From contig ML769649.1 in assembly GCA_009733575.1 (NCBI GenBank), positions 30,744-94,743 of the forward strand: a DNA stretch of 64,000 nucleotides, read 5' to 3'. The stretch comes from Gymnopus androsaceus JB14. Lineage: Eukaryota; Basidiomycota; Agaricomycetes; Agaricales; Omphalotaceae. Numbering within the stretch: the stretch's first letter is position 1; each line of letters opens with the position of its first letter. This document shows, piece after piece, positions 10,610-24,502 of this stretch. The position numbers and the translations under genes are program-made. Under the pieces are notes generated by a model. The model searched no databases and was not told the origin of the DNA. It worked only from the letters and a program-made list of their open reading frames with translations.

Positions 10610-13600
10610 TTAATCTAAAAGTACCTCTGGATATACTACATTAGGTGTGCGAGATATATACTCCTCTGAAGGCAGAAGTACCCGAATACGATGACCAGAT
10701 GTAGCTCGAGAAAATGCAACATATAACTGACCATGGCTAAAAACTGGACAGTGCAAATCTAGCCCAGCATATCTGAGTGACTGTCCTTGAGATTTATTAA
10801 TGGTCAATGCAAACGCAAGGCGTACAGGAAACTGACGCCGTTTGAGCATGAATGCAAACTCAGCATGGTGGGTAGAGGGAATAAGAGAAATGCGAGGAAT
10901 TAAGGCAACTTCACCATGATGATCACCACCATGAATCTTGACCTCGAGGACACGGTCAGAAGATCGGATTAGAATCATGCATGTGCCATTACAAAGACCT
11001 CTTGCAGGTGAAAAATTACGGAGAAGAATAAGAGGACAGCCAGGCTTAACATGCAACTCTCCTGGGGGAAGGCCAGCAGCATTGAGTGAGCGTAGAACTT
11101 CTGAAGGAATAGGATCTTCATCATCTGGACCATCTGCACCCTGTTCTGTTATTATTGAATCTGCGCTCAAGTATATGCGCTCCTCCCCATGCATCCGGCA
11201 TAAAACCTCTTGATTGGTGGCATCAACATCAGAGTTTCGTGGTGCAAGGATTGCACGTTCCAGAAAGAATTCAGGTGGTGGTGCTGTGGGGAGAGTAGAG
11301 ATATTTGGATAGATATCATCAATCAGGGAAGAAAAAGATGATGTGCGCATTCCATTGCGAAGCATGATGTTATTATCATTAGGTGTCAGGTCACGACCAT
11401 GTCCAATATCCAGTAACCAAGCTGCAAATGACTCCTCATCAGATCCAGGTTCAAGACGCATATTACGCGTAAGTCTAAGGATTTGGACTTGTAGCCAGAG
11501 ATGGGACCGTTGAAGTGAAGCAGAGACAATGTCCTCTTGTGATCCCTTAACCACAACAGGAAGGATCTGTTGGAAATCACCTCCAAAGACGACAGTTATC
11601 CCACCAAAAAAGTGTGAATTGTTACAGATATCTTGGCAGGTACGATTAAGAGCCTCGAAAGCAAATCTGTGTTGCATTGGGCTCTCATCCCAGATAATAA
11701 GATGGGTGGATCGTAATAAATCTGCACAGTCACTCGTTTTTGATATTCCGCAGAGTGATTCACCAGTTAAACCTTCAATTGGAATCTTGAACATTGAATG
11801 AGCCGTTCGACCGCCCACCAGTAATAGTGCTGCAATTCCAGTAGATGCAACACAAAGCACAATCCAGCCCTGCGCACGGACTGCATGACATACAGTCTTA
11901 TACACAAAAGTCTTTCCAGTACCACCAGGTCCACTCAGAAAGAACATCTTGCCTTCCTGCTGCTCGACTGACTGGGAAATTTGTTGGGATGCACTTTCCT
12001 GCTCTGGATTCCCTTCCATTAGTGCTAGGTTCTGTTCAGCTCTCTCTCACTCTGCCTCCCTGCTATAATCCAGCTGTTCCGCAATGAATGGATTCTCTAC
12101 TTGTGCTGACCAATCCTGGCGAGGCAATGGCATTCCAGGGAACTCCGTTAAAAAATGTCCTGACTCCTGTAGAATGATACTGAGGAGATATAGGCCATAG
12201 TCACACACATCATCCTCTGATGGATTTTCTCTACCCAATGTTCGTAGTCGGAAAGGAAGATCTTCGCAGATATGACCACGGAACTCATTCCAGAGATCAC
12301 CTGGCTTGTGAGGATTGCAGAAAAGAAGAAGCGTTGCAAACATTTGTCTCAATGCTGCCCCAGTTTGCATCTCAGAGGCTTCCTCAAGTGCTAACCGCCA
12401 TTCGCCATCATCCTCCAAAAGTCCTTGTGCCAGACATGCATCATGATAGGTTGCATATGTTACTCCTCGGAAAGATCGAATATCTTCCCATGTGCGAGGC
12501 CCCTTCACAACAGTGAGAAGAGTTCGTAAGTAAAACCGTTCACCAGCATTAGGTGGCACATAGTACATGCGACCAAGAGCAAAACCCTGCTTGCGTATAC
12601 TCCACTTTTTCTTGTTTAGTACAAAATGCTGGGGAAACTCTTGATAGGTGTATTGTCGTGCAAGGGTTCCAAGAGTACCGTTGTCGGCATTAGCTCTAAG
12701 AAATGCAGTAAGAGCACTCTCCTCAGAGCTTATACACTCACCAAGCATTGCAGGATCTTCATCAGGATCGAATGTGACCATGTGCTGTCCTTCAACATGA
12801 ATGGGAAGACGAACAATGTTGGGTATCTGGTTGTGAATATCGTAATGGAAAATCCTCCAAGTTGCTTCAGATGCAGAGAAGTAACGACCCTCAATGAACT
12901 GTTTGATTTCATCATTCCTCTCCAGTGCAAGTGTACCCCGATCACCTCCTTTGTTGATGTACTTGACAGTGTACTTGACAGTTTTGAATGACACTGCACA
13001 CTCGACATTGATATGACACTGAAATTTAGCTGAGAGGTATGGATTGTAAGGGACAATCCAACGATTATTGACCATGTGAGGCCCAACTGAGTATGCATGG
13101 CTATCATTTGGACGGTAGTACTGAGGATACCCATTCTCATCCATAGTGGTATATGATTGGAATGGTTTTGGAAATCCCTTTGTACATTTTCCATTCTCCA
13201 TGCAAACAGCTCCTGGATTGAAGGCACCACATGGACCATGAACCATGCATTGTTTCACAATCTGGAATAACTGAGGCTCTTTTGCAGGATCTGGCCAACG
13301 TGCCCAGATAGCAGTGTCGATACTGTTTGGATTAAGTAGTTTGTAGTCATGGTGGAGAAAGATGAGCAGATGCATATGTGGAAGACCGCGCTTTTGAAAT
13401 TCAATGGTATAGACATAGGCCACGGCAGGCCCAAAGATCCCACCTTTATATATTTCCTGGAGCAATGCATCTCGCTTCATCTTGAACACTCGAGTTACCA
13501 GCTCTGGCTGATCTGCTGCAGACTGTCCTTCATATAATTCCCGTGTAATTTCAGGCCATGCGGGATTCGCCGTCATAGTAAGGAAAATGTCCACTTTTTT

Positions 13601-15417
13601 GAAGTATTGTGCAATGGCCATGGCATCCTGGAAGCGCTGGTACATATGTCGAGGCCCTCCAATGTATGATGAAGGCAGTATAAATCATTGTCCAATATCA
13701 TTGAGATTGACATTGACATCCCGAGACAATGCATCTTCAAGACCACCATATAATGAAGCCCGAAGCTTAGTCTGGTTTTTCCGAAGATAGTTAAGGCGAT
13801 TTTGATCAGCACTGGCCCACAAGTCAACAATATAGCGCTGAGACAGCCGCCGAGCATGAAGAACAATTGAAAATTCCTTTTCATGGGGACGGACCTGAAG
13901 GCGAAAGGCTGCATATCGTGTCTGCGAGAGGCGTTTTGGGTTTTCATGATTGGGTTGGAATAGACGCAGTCCCCAATGCCAGCCAGGTTCACCATGGGGA
14001 AAGAGGAGAACATAATGAAGGGAAGAGTATGCAGCATGACCATCGTTGACCCTCTGCAAAGCTCCATGACCAACTCCCTGGCTCTCATTGGCATGCAGTC
14101 GCAGAATAATATCACAACTATCAACAACCTGAGTTCCATCACCAGGGACCAATACAGCAACCTCATCTGCAGTTGGAAGGTTATAGCGGTGTGTATTCAA
14201 TCCAACATCCTGTCCAGGCATGACACGAAGGCTGATGGAATAGTCTTCAGCTCCTGGATGTTCCTGCAGGATCTCAAATGCATGCTGGAAGACTTTGGCA
14301 TATGGATTTATATCCCGAATAAGGTTCTGATGAGCAAGCATTGTTTCTGGTCGAAGATTACTGTTACGCTGCATTCGGTACTGCTGTGCAACTCTGGGAT
14401 CAAGGATATAAAGTTGAGCATACGCAGGCGAAGAGCTTTCCTTTGGAAGTAGAGTTCCTGCCCAATGCTTCAATTCACCATGGATACGGAATACAGGAGG
14501 ACCACGACCACAACGATTTACATTATCATCTACAGCTACCCCAACTGATGTGAAAGCAAGAGCTGTGTTATACTGGGATATATTTGCTCTGAACTCCTTT
14601 GCTTGTTCGTCATTCGAAATCAAAAGGCGGTAGAGGAAATTGGGTGGAGCCATGAGCAGCGGAATACGGACTTCACCATGCTTGCAGCACATACTGAATT
14701 GAGGATCGCGTTTCGGAGATTTTTCAAGCTTTTCATTGAGCCAATGAAGGGCACCACAGTATTTGCACTGATACTCCATTCGTCCAAGATCATGAGCAGT
14801 GGCCATTTCTACATAAGGCCGACATGCAGCACAGAAGAGACCAGTGGTTCCTACAAACTGACTGTAATCAGGGGAAAAGACAGCATTTCGATCTTGTATG
14901 AAGTAATATAAGAATTCTTCTCGGCAATAACAAAGTCAAATAACTCACCAACTTGCACCTCCTCTGAGTTAGATGACAGCGGCGAAGGTAAGCAATGAGG
15001 TACCTGTCTCTGGGAATAAGCAGTGCTAGGAGACGGGTGACGATTGGATGAATGATCTTGCAAGTTGAAAGTAGCATAAGCGTGACCTGAGAGATATAAG
15101 CGATTGAAAGAACAAATATCAAAAGTCTTACCAACTTGCATCTCAGGTGGCGTTTGAAGCTGGATATTCTGATTACGTTGACTATGCCATTTGTCGGGAG
15201 AGCAAAACTGGTTGTGAAGTGCAGGTACAGGACTATTCGCAGGTATATAGGACTGAGGAGAAGGTGATGATTGATTCCGATGTTGGTCTGGAATAGGAGG
15301 CGAATTATATATAAGATACAATATGTCAGACCTGTGGACAGAGGAACATACCAGTTTGAGTTGGCTGTGGTGTTGGTAAAAATCCGTCCATGCATGAAGG
15401 CAAGTGACGATGGTCAT
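10610..15417 (-). pseudogene. Helitron RepHel (HUH replicase fused to PIF1-like helicase)
   Basis: The frame from about 14850 to 10610 is one ORF broken by two TGA codons (13685-13687 and 12047-12049); sequence on both sides stays in frame. In order: a Cys-rich N-terminal part (QCKYCGALHW, MCCKHGEVRI), the Rep nuclease with HUH motif LPHMHLLIF and the two-tyrosine motif YTVKYINKG, then a SF1 PIF1-like helicase with Walker A GPGGTGKT, DESPM, FGGDFQQILPVV, INKSQGQSL and YVAFSRAT. Rep nicks and joins one strand and the helicase displaces it during rolling-circle transposition. Upstream exons are joined by introns 14851-14948 and 15087-15131 (exon ends EEVQV|G and EMQV|G); exons beyond 15330 are less certain. 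Both stops look like CGA to TGA. The copy is therefore non-functional as it stands. Confidence 0.88.
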
Positions 15418-15639
15418 CGGTACGTGTTGCTTGATCTACACTAGAACTATTAGTGACCACTGATACACTAATATATGATTAATTGACAACCCACTCATTG
15501 TTAAGGGAAACAATAAACGTAACCGTTCCTCTCGCTTGTGTCGACGTTGACCAGGAACCCGCTCACATTCACCAAAAGTTGATAATACAGCATCTAAAAT
15601 GATAAATCAAACAATGAAGGCAATTGTTACACAAAGACT

Positions 15640-16294
15640 TACTACTACCAGAATACATCTGCATAGGACTCTCCGATGTAATTGCTTGTGTGGGTGCGAG
15701 AGAAGCTTTGGCAGCCTTTTCTGCAGCCTCGCGTGCCCTCCTCGCACGTTGAGCCAGAGTACGCTTGCTAAGAGGCTTCTCAGTGGCGATGAATGCTTGA
15801 TTCTGAGATATAGATTAGTAGAAGAAATTGAAAGAAATCAACCACGTACAAAATTAGAACTGTTCTCAGTATGAGAAAATAGACATCTAGCCAGCGGTGC
15901 AAAAGGTTGAGTCGTTGACAATGATTCGAGTGTTCGCTTCCTGCGAGGGCTGCCATTATTCTCATTCAAGCGTGTGGTTCGACTGTCAAAACGGATACGC
16001 TGTTGGTGTTGTTGAGGCGTATCAAGGATATGGTTTAGCAGTGGTCTAAATAATATCATCAGTTAACGCAACAGTTCATAGCAGATAGAAAGATTCGCTC
16101 ACAGTGTATTCTCTGTTTCCTGGTGTTGAACATCAGGAAACAAACATCTAGCTGCCGGTTGAACCATCGGCAATGATTCAAGTGTTCGCTTCCTCCGAGG
16201 ACTGGTATTCTCATCCAAGTGTGCTGTTCTACTTTCGAAACAAACATGCTGTTGATGCCGTTGAGGTGTATTGAGCACATTGTCCAGTGAAGAC
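15640..16294 (-). CDS. upstream N-terminal exons of RepHel, with duplicated exon
   Basis: Three likely exons: 16103-16294, 15850-16045 and about 15645-15802. The first two are clear duplicates; both encode a (N/D)TPQ-HQQ block, then NE/DEN..SPRRKRTLESL and ARCLF. The third reads LSKRTLAQRARRAREAAEKA, a basic helix often seen at the N terminus of fungal Helitron proteins. Splice sites are consensus (ACT|GTGAGC, TTTAG|ACC, TTTT|GTACGT, CTCAG|AAT). I infer that they splice into RepHel; exact connections between 15330 and 15645 were not resolved. Confidence 0.5.
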
Positions 16295-16546
16295 CTGAAG
16301 GATACCACAATAGTGAGCACGCCATTTCCACAGAGTGAAATAATAACTGACATTGGGTGAGATACTCCCTGAGTCTGCGAATGTTGTGAGTGCAAGGTTG
16401 GAGTCCTTAAAGTTGAAAGCGGTGATGATAGAACACAGTAAGAGGATGAGCAAGAGAAAGCACGGGTGGCGGCAATGGAAAGTTCGAGGGCATTCAGTCA
16501 CAATTTTCAAAAACCAAAATAAATTTGATTTCAAGAACATTACAAA
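16295..16546. other. Helitron interior, unresolved
   Basis: Open frames on the minus strand could add further 5' exons, but no splice pair is compelling. Confidence 0.3.
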
Positions 16547-17044
16547 TTAGACACGAAGGTTAGAAAAGTATCGTAACAACTCCTCAGGAAGTTCGGCGGT
16601 ACATGATGCAGAAGACTCAACATTATTTTCCTGATATTTACACCCTCCGCGAACACCTTTGAGTGGTTCCTGACATTTACGTTCATGAACACCGTTCAGT
16701 GATTGGAACGGTTGATGCATTTCTCGTCTTGCTTTGCGTCGATCCATCAACCTCCCTTGCAACTCCCTCCTATTCTCGCATTTCGCTGCCTGCTTCCGGG
16801 CTTTGCGTTCCAGAAATTGTTGGTATTGTATTCTGCAGCGTGTGCGGGCCATAGATTCAATCAGTCTCTCTCTTGCTTCAAATTCGAGTCGCTGGGGTCG
16901 TGTAAGAGGATCATCGAGGTTGATACTGAACATCTGAAAGGAACATTAATGATAAAATTTAATTGCATGCTCAAAGCCCACCTCTGTTCTGCTCTGGGTT
17001 ATATCAGGTTCCATCTCTACATCAAATTCACAATCGATAGCCAT
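16547..17044 (-). CDS. 149-residue basic protein inside the Helitron
   Basis: Two exons (16982-17044 and 16547-16933) joined by a 48-nt intron with GTGGGC...TTCAG borders give 149 residues starting MAIDCEFDVEMEPD. The second half is rich in Arg, Lys and Glu (QRLEFEARERLIESM, RRELQGRLMDRRKARREM), probably a long charged helix. No family was recognised. It may be a stand-alone ORF or the true 5' exons of RepHel with an alternative donor before the stop at 16547. Confidence 0.45.
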
Positions 17045-17349
17045 GGGGTTGTCTTGTAACCTAAGAGCAGTCAGCAAGACGCAAGAGAATAATGAAATAG
17101 AAACAAACATTATGTAGAAAACAATATAGAAAACAGAGAGTAGGAATGTTTGATGCAAGTCAAAACATTACTGAGTATAAGAGCATCGATGATAGAATTG
17201 AGAGGCAGAGAAAGTTCGAGAGAGAGAGAAAATTCAAGAAGTGCCGAGTCCAGACAACTCACAATCAGTGACAGTTCAGGCGACTCACTGAGGCGGGATA
17301 AAAAACTTTTTCTTCAAGTTCGAGAGGGAAAGGTCACAAACATGAAGGT

Positions 17350-17455
17350 TACGGTATGACATCACTAAGGTCGCACTCAAAATCTGCCTGCGACCATAGT
17401 GATGTCACCATGGTCGCACTCAAAATCCACCTGTAATCGTGGTGACAATCTTACT
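17350..17455. repeat. 49-bp direct repeat with palindromic arms
   Basis: GGTCGCACTCAAAATC occurs at about 17370 and 17411. Around them CATCACTAAGGTCGCA and TGCGACCATAGTGATGTC are inverted, so the block is both a direct repeat and a hairpin. It lies upstream of the Helitron genes and could be regulatory. Confidence 0.6.
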
Positions 17456-17878
17456 GCCAAAGACTACCAGAAACATTTAGAAAACATGCAATACTTACAG
17501 TAGGACTAAAATATAAAACTTGGGCATGGTAAAAGAGCAAGCAAGGAGGGAAGAAACCTTTGAGGTGGAAGGCTGTGGTAAGAGTGCGAAAGCGCCAGGA
17601 TAAGTCAAGCGCCAGCCAATGAGAATGTCTTTTTATCTAGCCAATGAGAATTGAGACCAAACACAACCAACATGCCTTCCTTTAGTATTATGATATATTC
17701 ACAAATAGATATTCGTGAATAACGAGTATTTTAGGACAAATACTCGAGTATACTTGTGATTAATTAACAACATTACAAATAAAGTAAATATAGGCTCGAA
17801 AATGTAAATAATAATGTTGAAGCACTATATTAGTGTTTAATAATACTATAAATACAGTCTGTATACATTTCCGAGTAC
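17456..17878. other. Helitron 5' flank and hAT subterminal sequence
   Basis: The Helitron 5' leader runs to about 17693; then hAT-type motifs return (ATATTCGTGAATAACGAG, AATACTCGAGTAT). No gene seen. Confidence 0.4.
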
Positions 17879-17897
17879 TATTACATGATACAAAATT

Positions 17898-17995
17898 GTG
17901 GCAGTACCGAGAATTGAACTCTGCTGGTCAGCTATCACAGGAAGGCCTGACCTTAATCCAGAGTCAGCACCCATAACCACTAAGCCACACAGATT
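17898..17995 (-). other. tRNA-like sequence with A and B boxes
   Basis: On the minus strand TGGCTTAGTGG matches a Pol III A box and GAGTTCAATTCTC a B box about 55 nt later, with a CTGAC/GTCAG anticodon-like stem between. The acceptor arms do not pair over 7 bp, so this is a tRNA relic or tRNA-derived SINE head rather than a working tRNA. Confidence 0.35.
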
Positions 17996-18306
17996 TTATT
18001 ACACTTACATGTCAATAACATTATATACATATTCAAACATAGCTGAATTAAGTTATATATTGAATGTTTGCTTAAGTAATGAATAACTCACATGCTCGTG
18101 CTAATGAGCACGTGATGTCAGTGAATATTTGCGAATATTCATGAATAAAGTACCACGAATATTCGTGACATTAAACTGATTATTTATACTCAAGTAGGTA
18201 CTCATGTAACGAATATATCCATCACTCGTGACTAATTATTCGCGAGTAATGAATGGCAAAATACTCATGAATAATCATGAATATTCGCTATTCATGCCCA
18301 TCTCTA

Positions 18307-18314
18307 GGAAGGTG
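18307..18314. repeat. 8-bp target duplication GGAAGGTG, right
   Basis: Exact partner of 8256-8263, immediately outside the right terminal repeat of the hAT-like element. Confidence 0.88.
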
Positions 18315-19910
18315 AGATTGCCAGCTGGATTGGGCAGTTTTGGTAGTGCTACAATGTAGGTAGGTGTATAAATAGTCAATGCATCTCTTTCAATGTACAA
18401 TGAAGTAATACCTTCAATGCAATCATTTTATTGCTCCTCAAATTATGTGACCAATGGAATCTATTTGTATAGGATGTATGGCACTGTGTATGGGATGTAT
18501 GGGGAAGCTGTTATGGAGAAGCTGGTATGGGATCTGTAGATTTATGCACCCTCCAATTCTCCATATGTGTACGGAAAGTGTATGGGAGCTATGGTGCCAT
18601 ACTCTCATACATTTGCCAACTTGCTGATGATGTGAAGCTATGTCCTGTGATAAAGATACAAAAACCAATTTCTGGTCCAGAGTACAGAGTCCAGACACAA
18701 ACCCAAGAACTGAAAGATGCCCGGAAGCAAAAGATTTGATTTTTGAGCCATGTAGAATAAATTTTAGTTTTCATACAACATCTAAGAAGGTTTATGGGCA
18801 TGACTATGATAGCTAGGATATATATAAAATTCTTCATAATATGGCCATATACAAACACTATGCCAAAATGCAATATCTCTCAATCTTTGAAATATTATTA
18901 ATTATACCATGAAATATGTGATATTTTTGGGCATACAACACATTCAACAATCCAATGAAATAATATCAGCAGAAAACAGTCAAAAACATTCAAATCAAGG
19001 CCATTAAATTCAAAATTACCCCAGAAAAATTGCTACTTGAAGCTTATTAAGCTCTAATTCAACAAATTTCTGATATTTTGTCATTCCATAAATTAAAATC
19101 ACTTCAGTATTCAAAATACTATAAATCACCCACTAAACCTTCCCATGATTTGTCCTCATTCATCTGCTCTTGTAATTTTGAATGAAAATAGACATCTTCA
19201 ATTTGAATTAATGCATCAATATGGCATGTTCCTTCTGGGTTTAAGCCATGATATAGAAGCCTTATGATCCCCATGGTAAACCTGTACAAAATTAATTGCA
19301 AGAAAGGTCAGGAACACATTCAAAAATACACATTAGCTGAGTCAATATCTATACAAATTACCCCAAAAAATTGACCTATAACTATACTATTTTTACATCC
19401 TTTTTAAATGTGTAAAATGGAGTATCTGTGGATTCAAAAGGGCTACAATATTGCCCCCAAACACTAATTGTAATATGCACTACTTGCCCCACTACTTATG
19501 GTGAAATTTCACATGTTTGGTCAATTTTTGCCGCCACAGTATATTTGAGTTCATATATTCCAGGTTCCTCCTCAATACAAGGTTTGATTTGAAACAAGAA
19601 CAGAACAACCAGAATGCCAGGTGGCAAAGGTCAACCGTCAAAGTGTCCTTACAAGAACCGCTTTCGGAAGTTCGTTCACAAATCACGAGAGACGAGTGAT
19701 GATTGTCCGTCTAATATCTCCTGCAAAACTTTGTTGTGAAGATAGGGAATAATCTTGGAGCATTGCAGTACCCGCGCTGCAATAACTTGGTGCCAAAAAA
19801 ATCCACCAAAAATAACTAGACCGAGAATTACGGGATCTATCTAAAATGTACTGTACTTGTGAGTATAAACCCAAGACTACACGAAATCGCCCAAGCAAAT
19901 ATGTAGCTTT
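18315..19910. other. no gene recognised
   Basis: AT-rich sequence. A TATAAATAG box near 18369 with a following pyrimidine-rich leader resembles retroelement promoter sequence, but no coding evidence supports it. Confidence 0.4.
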
Positions 19911-21797
<1,887 letters not shown>

Positions 21798-22072
21798 TTC
21801 TTGAGCTTGAGCCAGGTACCCTGACCAGGCATCGGGTATCGTTAGAGGTATAGTACCGTTCAAACTTCAAAGGGTCGGGCCATAAATCCATTGCATCCAG
21901 TTGTGGAAGAGAGTAGGCGCTTAACTTTAATCTTATCGATGAAGATGCACGGCGAAAGAGCGCCTACTAGTACTCCCATGCTCACAATTAAGGCATCCGC
22001 GCTGCTTGGTTGCCACTCGGAAAAACATCGTATAAAAGGCTCGCATACTTTCCACTTGTCCTCATTCGCGAT

Positions 22073-24502
22073 ATGGATAGCAAAGTTTCCGAGAGCCCAT
22101 CCAACTGGGTCATGACGCGTCCGAGGTCTCGATATCACCTTTACGCTCTCCTCCTCATCCCTTGTCTCCTACTTGGTTCCCTTGCTGGACACAAGCACTA
22201 CTGTTATGCTATTTCCAATCCAGACATCGACTTTAGCGCCTCTTCCTGCGCGATGCATTGTACCCTCAGAGCTCCAAGAATACAGACCTTTGGGAAGAGT
22301 TTGGTCAAATACTTGGGACAGACGAGTCTAAATAGTTGGCAATTGGAAAATTGAGTGGTTGATACAGATTCCGTGAGACTCAGCCTATTTGCCTTACGAT
22401 TCACAATGTACTAACATTTGCATAGTTCCGAATCTTACGACAACATGCCACCGCCAGGCCAAGACCCGCGATGGGAGACAATGGGTCTTGTACATGATTA
22501 TTTGGCAGCAGAGTTTCCCTTGATGTGCGTTACTGCAATTTCTAACGACTCTACTTACAAATTTATCGTATTCTCAGTAACAAAACCTTGTCTCTTGCCA
22601 AAGTAAACACTTATGGGCTCATATACGAATGGACTGGTACAAACTCTTCTCTTAAACCGTACATTCTCGCTGCTCATCAAGGTATTACTTGTCTCTTTAT
22701 TTACCCCATTCTGTACTCACTAGCACTCTGATAGACGTTGTACCTGTCAACCCCGAAACTGTTTCTACCTGGACACATCCCCCTTACTCTGGCTTTTTCG
22801 ATGGGGAAAGCATCTGGGGTCGAGGCGCATCAGACGATAAAGCCAGTTTAACAGCCATTATGCTGACACTGGAGACGCTAATTCAGAAGGACTGGACACC
22901 CGAGAGAACGATCGTGCTCGCGTTTGGATTTGATGAAGAGGCGAGCGGGATTTATGTGAGTGACGATTTTATTATTCGCATTCTCATCAACTAATTTCCA
23001 TACCAGGGTGCAAAGTATCTTGGTAAAGCTCTTGAAGAGACTTATGGTAGAGATGCGTTTGCTTTTATTGTCGACGAAGGAGGTGCGTGTAACTCTATCT
23101 ACACGGGGAAAGCGCTGACAGATGATTGACTCTTGAACAGGAGGATTCAAAGACGTCTATGAAACCATCTTCGCTACTCCCGGTGTTGCAGAGAAAGGAC
23201 ACGCCGATATCAAGTTGGAAGTAACATCCCCTGGAGGTCATTCGAGTGTTCCCCCAGTTCATACGGTATGATACTCTTTTTAATTGGTCCTATGTCTGCT
23301 TAGTTCCGTTGACAGACAATTGGATACCTTGCTTCGCTTATTACGGAGTTCGAGAAAAACCCATACCCCGTTGAACTTGTGAGCTTTGAACCTTCCGTTC
23401 TACATTTCTTGTCTGATTCATCCCGTACTATAGGCCCGAGACACTGTTCCCTACGACAACCTCGTCTGCATGGCCGCACATAGCCGTGACATTCCTCGCT
23501 CTCTCAAACGCGCCATATTCCGCTCCGGTCACTCCAATGCCGCCTTACATCGATTCGAAAAGGATTTCGTGCTACAAGACAAATTCTATTCCAGTCTCGT
23601 CGGGACGACGCAGGCAGTGGATATCATTTCCGGAGGGGTCAAGTCAAATGCATTGCCGGAGAGTGCATTTGCGATTATTAACCATCGGATTAATACTCTT
23701 AGGTATAGCACTTGTTCTCTCTTTTCCGATAATTGTGACTGACCAAGAGTGCTATTGACAGCTTTGTAAACGAAACCGCCGCACGCGACACACAGACTAT
23801 CACTTCCCTCGCCGAGTCGCTCGGTCTCACTCTCAAAGCGTTTGGGGAAGACGTCATTCCCGAGTCTTTCTACGCCACTTCTCATTGCTCTTCCCAATCT
23901 TCCTCAACATCATCATCAAAGGGCCACATCGAACTCTCGCTCGCATTCAATCATGAGCTCGAGCCAGCTCCACGTACGCCGACTTCAGGGAAAGAAAGCA
24001 AGCCATGGGACTTTTTGAGTGGAACAATCAAGGCGACGTATTATTCTCATCGGGCCCAAGGAATCAAGACTGAAACGACCGCGACCGATGGGGATAATGT
24101 CGACTTCGACGTTGAGGACGAGAAGAAAATTATCGTTAGCCCAGGAATGTCGACGGGAATACGGGTGAGGTTTCGCTTCTGAGGTTTAATGATTACTGAC
24201 GTGAAATTCTTTTTTTTAAATCACTCCCCAGACACGAAATATTACTGGAATCTTACTCGACACATCTTCCGATACAACCACAAAAACGCGGCGTATGGAA
24301 GCGAGATTGCAACCGGCGTGCATACGGTTAATGAGAGTGAGTTTTTGTTTCATTGAATTTTGCTTCATCTCGAGTTCTATTCGTTCATCGCTGTCTCTGA
24401 CTGCTTGCGTGAAAACTGACCACATTCCCTGTAGATATTCCTCTAGACCACTACCTCGAAATCATCAGGTTTTTCACGACGCTGAATAATGAATGCAGAT
24501 GA
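22073..24502 (+). CDS. CPS1: M20 family Gly-X carboxypeptidase S, N-terminal part disturbed
   Basis: About ten exons with short introns encode a vacuolar-type carboxypeptidase S that would remove C-terminal residues from peptides ending Gly-X. Visible: a membrane anchor (YHLYALLLIPCLLLGSLAG), SESYDNMPPPGQDPRWE, metal ligands in LAAHQDVVPV, GRGASDDK, DEEASG and VDEGG, the SPGGHSS lid region and C-terminal RYYW-like and TGVHTVNE motifs. From 22425 to the stop at 24500-24502 all exon junctions keep frame. Upstream, however, the segment LWEEFGQILGTDESK ends in TAG (22333-22335) and the frame shifts near 22360; a rescue by a small extra intron is possible. The gene may therefore be a recent pseudogene or have an unusual first exon. 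Confidence 0.8.

Larger units (their letters stand above)
8377..17693 (-). mobile_element. Helitron (about 9.3 kb)
   Basis: On the minus strand the element ends in CTAG followed by T, preceded by a GTGC-ATT-GCAC hairpin about 10 nt upstream; this is the standard 3' end of a Helitron inserted between A and T. It encodes RepHel (10610 upward), an OB-fold-like gene (9199-10161) and upstream exons to 17044, all on the same strand. The 5' end is inferred: the last TC preceded by A before hAT-like sequence resumes is at about 17693. Both main genes carry nonsense codons, so this copy is probably inactive unless supplied in trans. Confidence 0.78.
8264..18306. mobile_element. hAT-like element interrupted by a Helitron
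   Basis: The left end reads TAGAGGTGGGCA and the right end, reverse-complemented, TAGAGATGGGCA; both are followed by runs rich in TACTCGAG, ATTCG and CGAATATT. With the perfect 8-bp duplication this fits the hAT superfamily. Without the Helitron only about 110 bp on the left (8264-8376) and 0.6 kb on the right (about 17694-18306) remain, with no transposase, so the element was non-autonomous. Confidence 0.82.

Noticed and set aside
10938..14911. Plus-strand ORFs of 60-158 codons across the RepHel region
   Set aside because: They are antisense shadows of strongly conserved replicase and helicase motifs on the minus strand.
19119..19686. Short ORFs on both strands before the CYP51 relic
   Set aside because: AT-rich sequence with no similarity or splice structure; not supported as genes.
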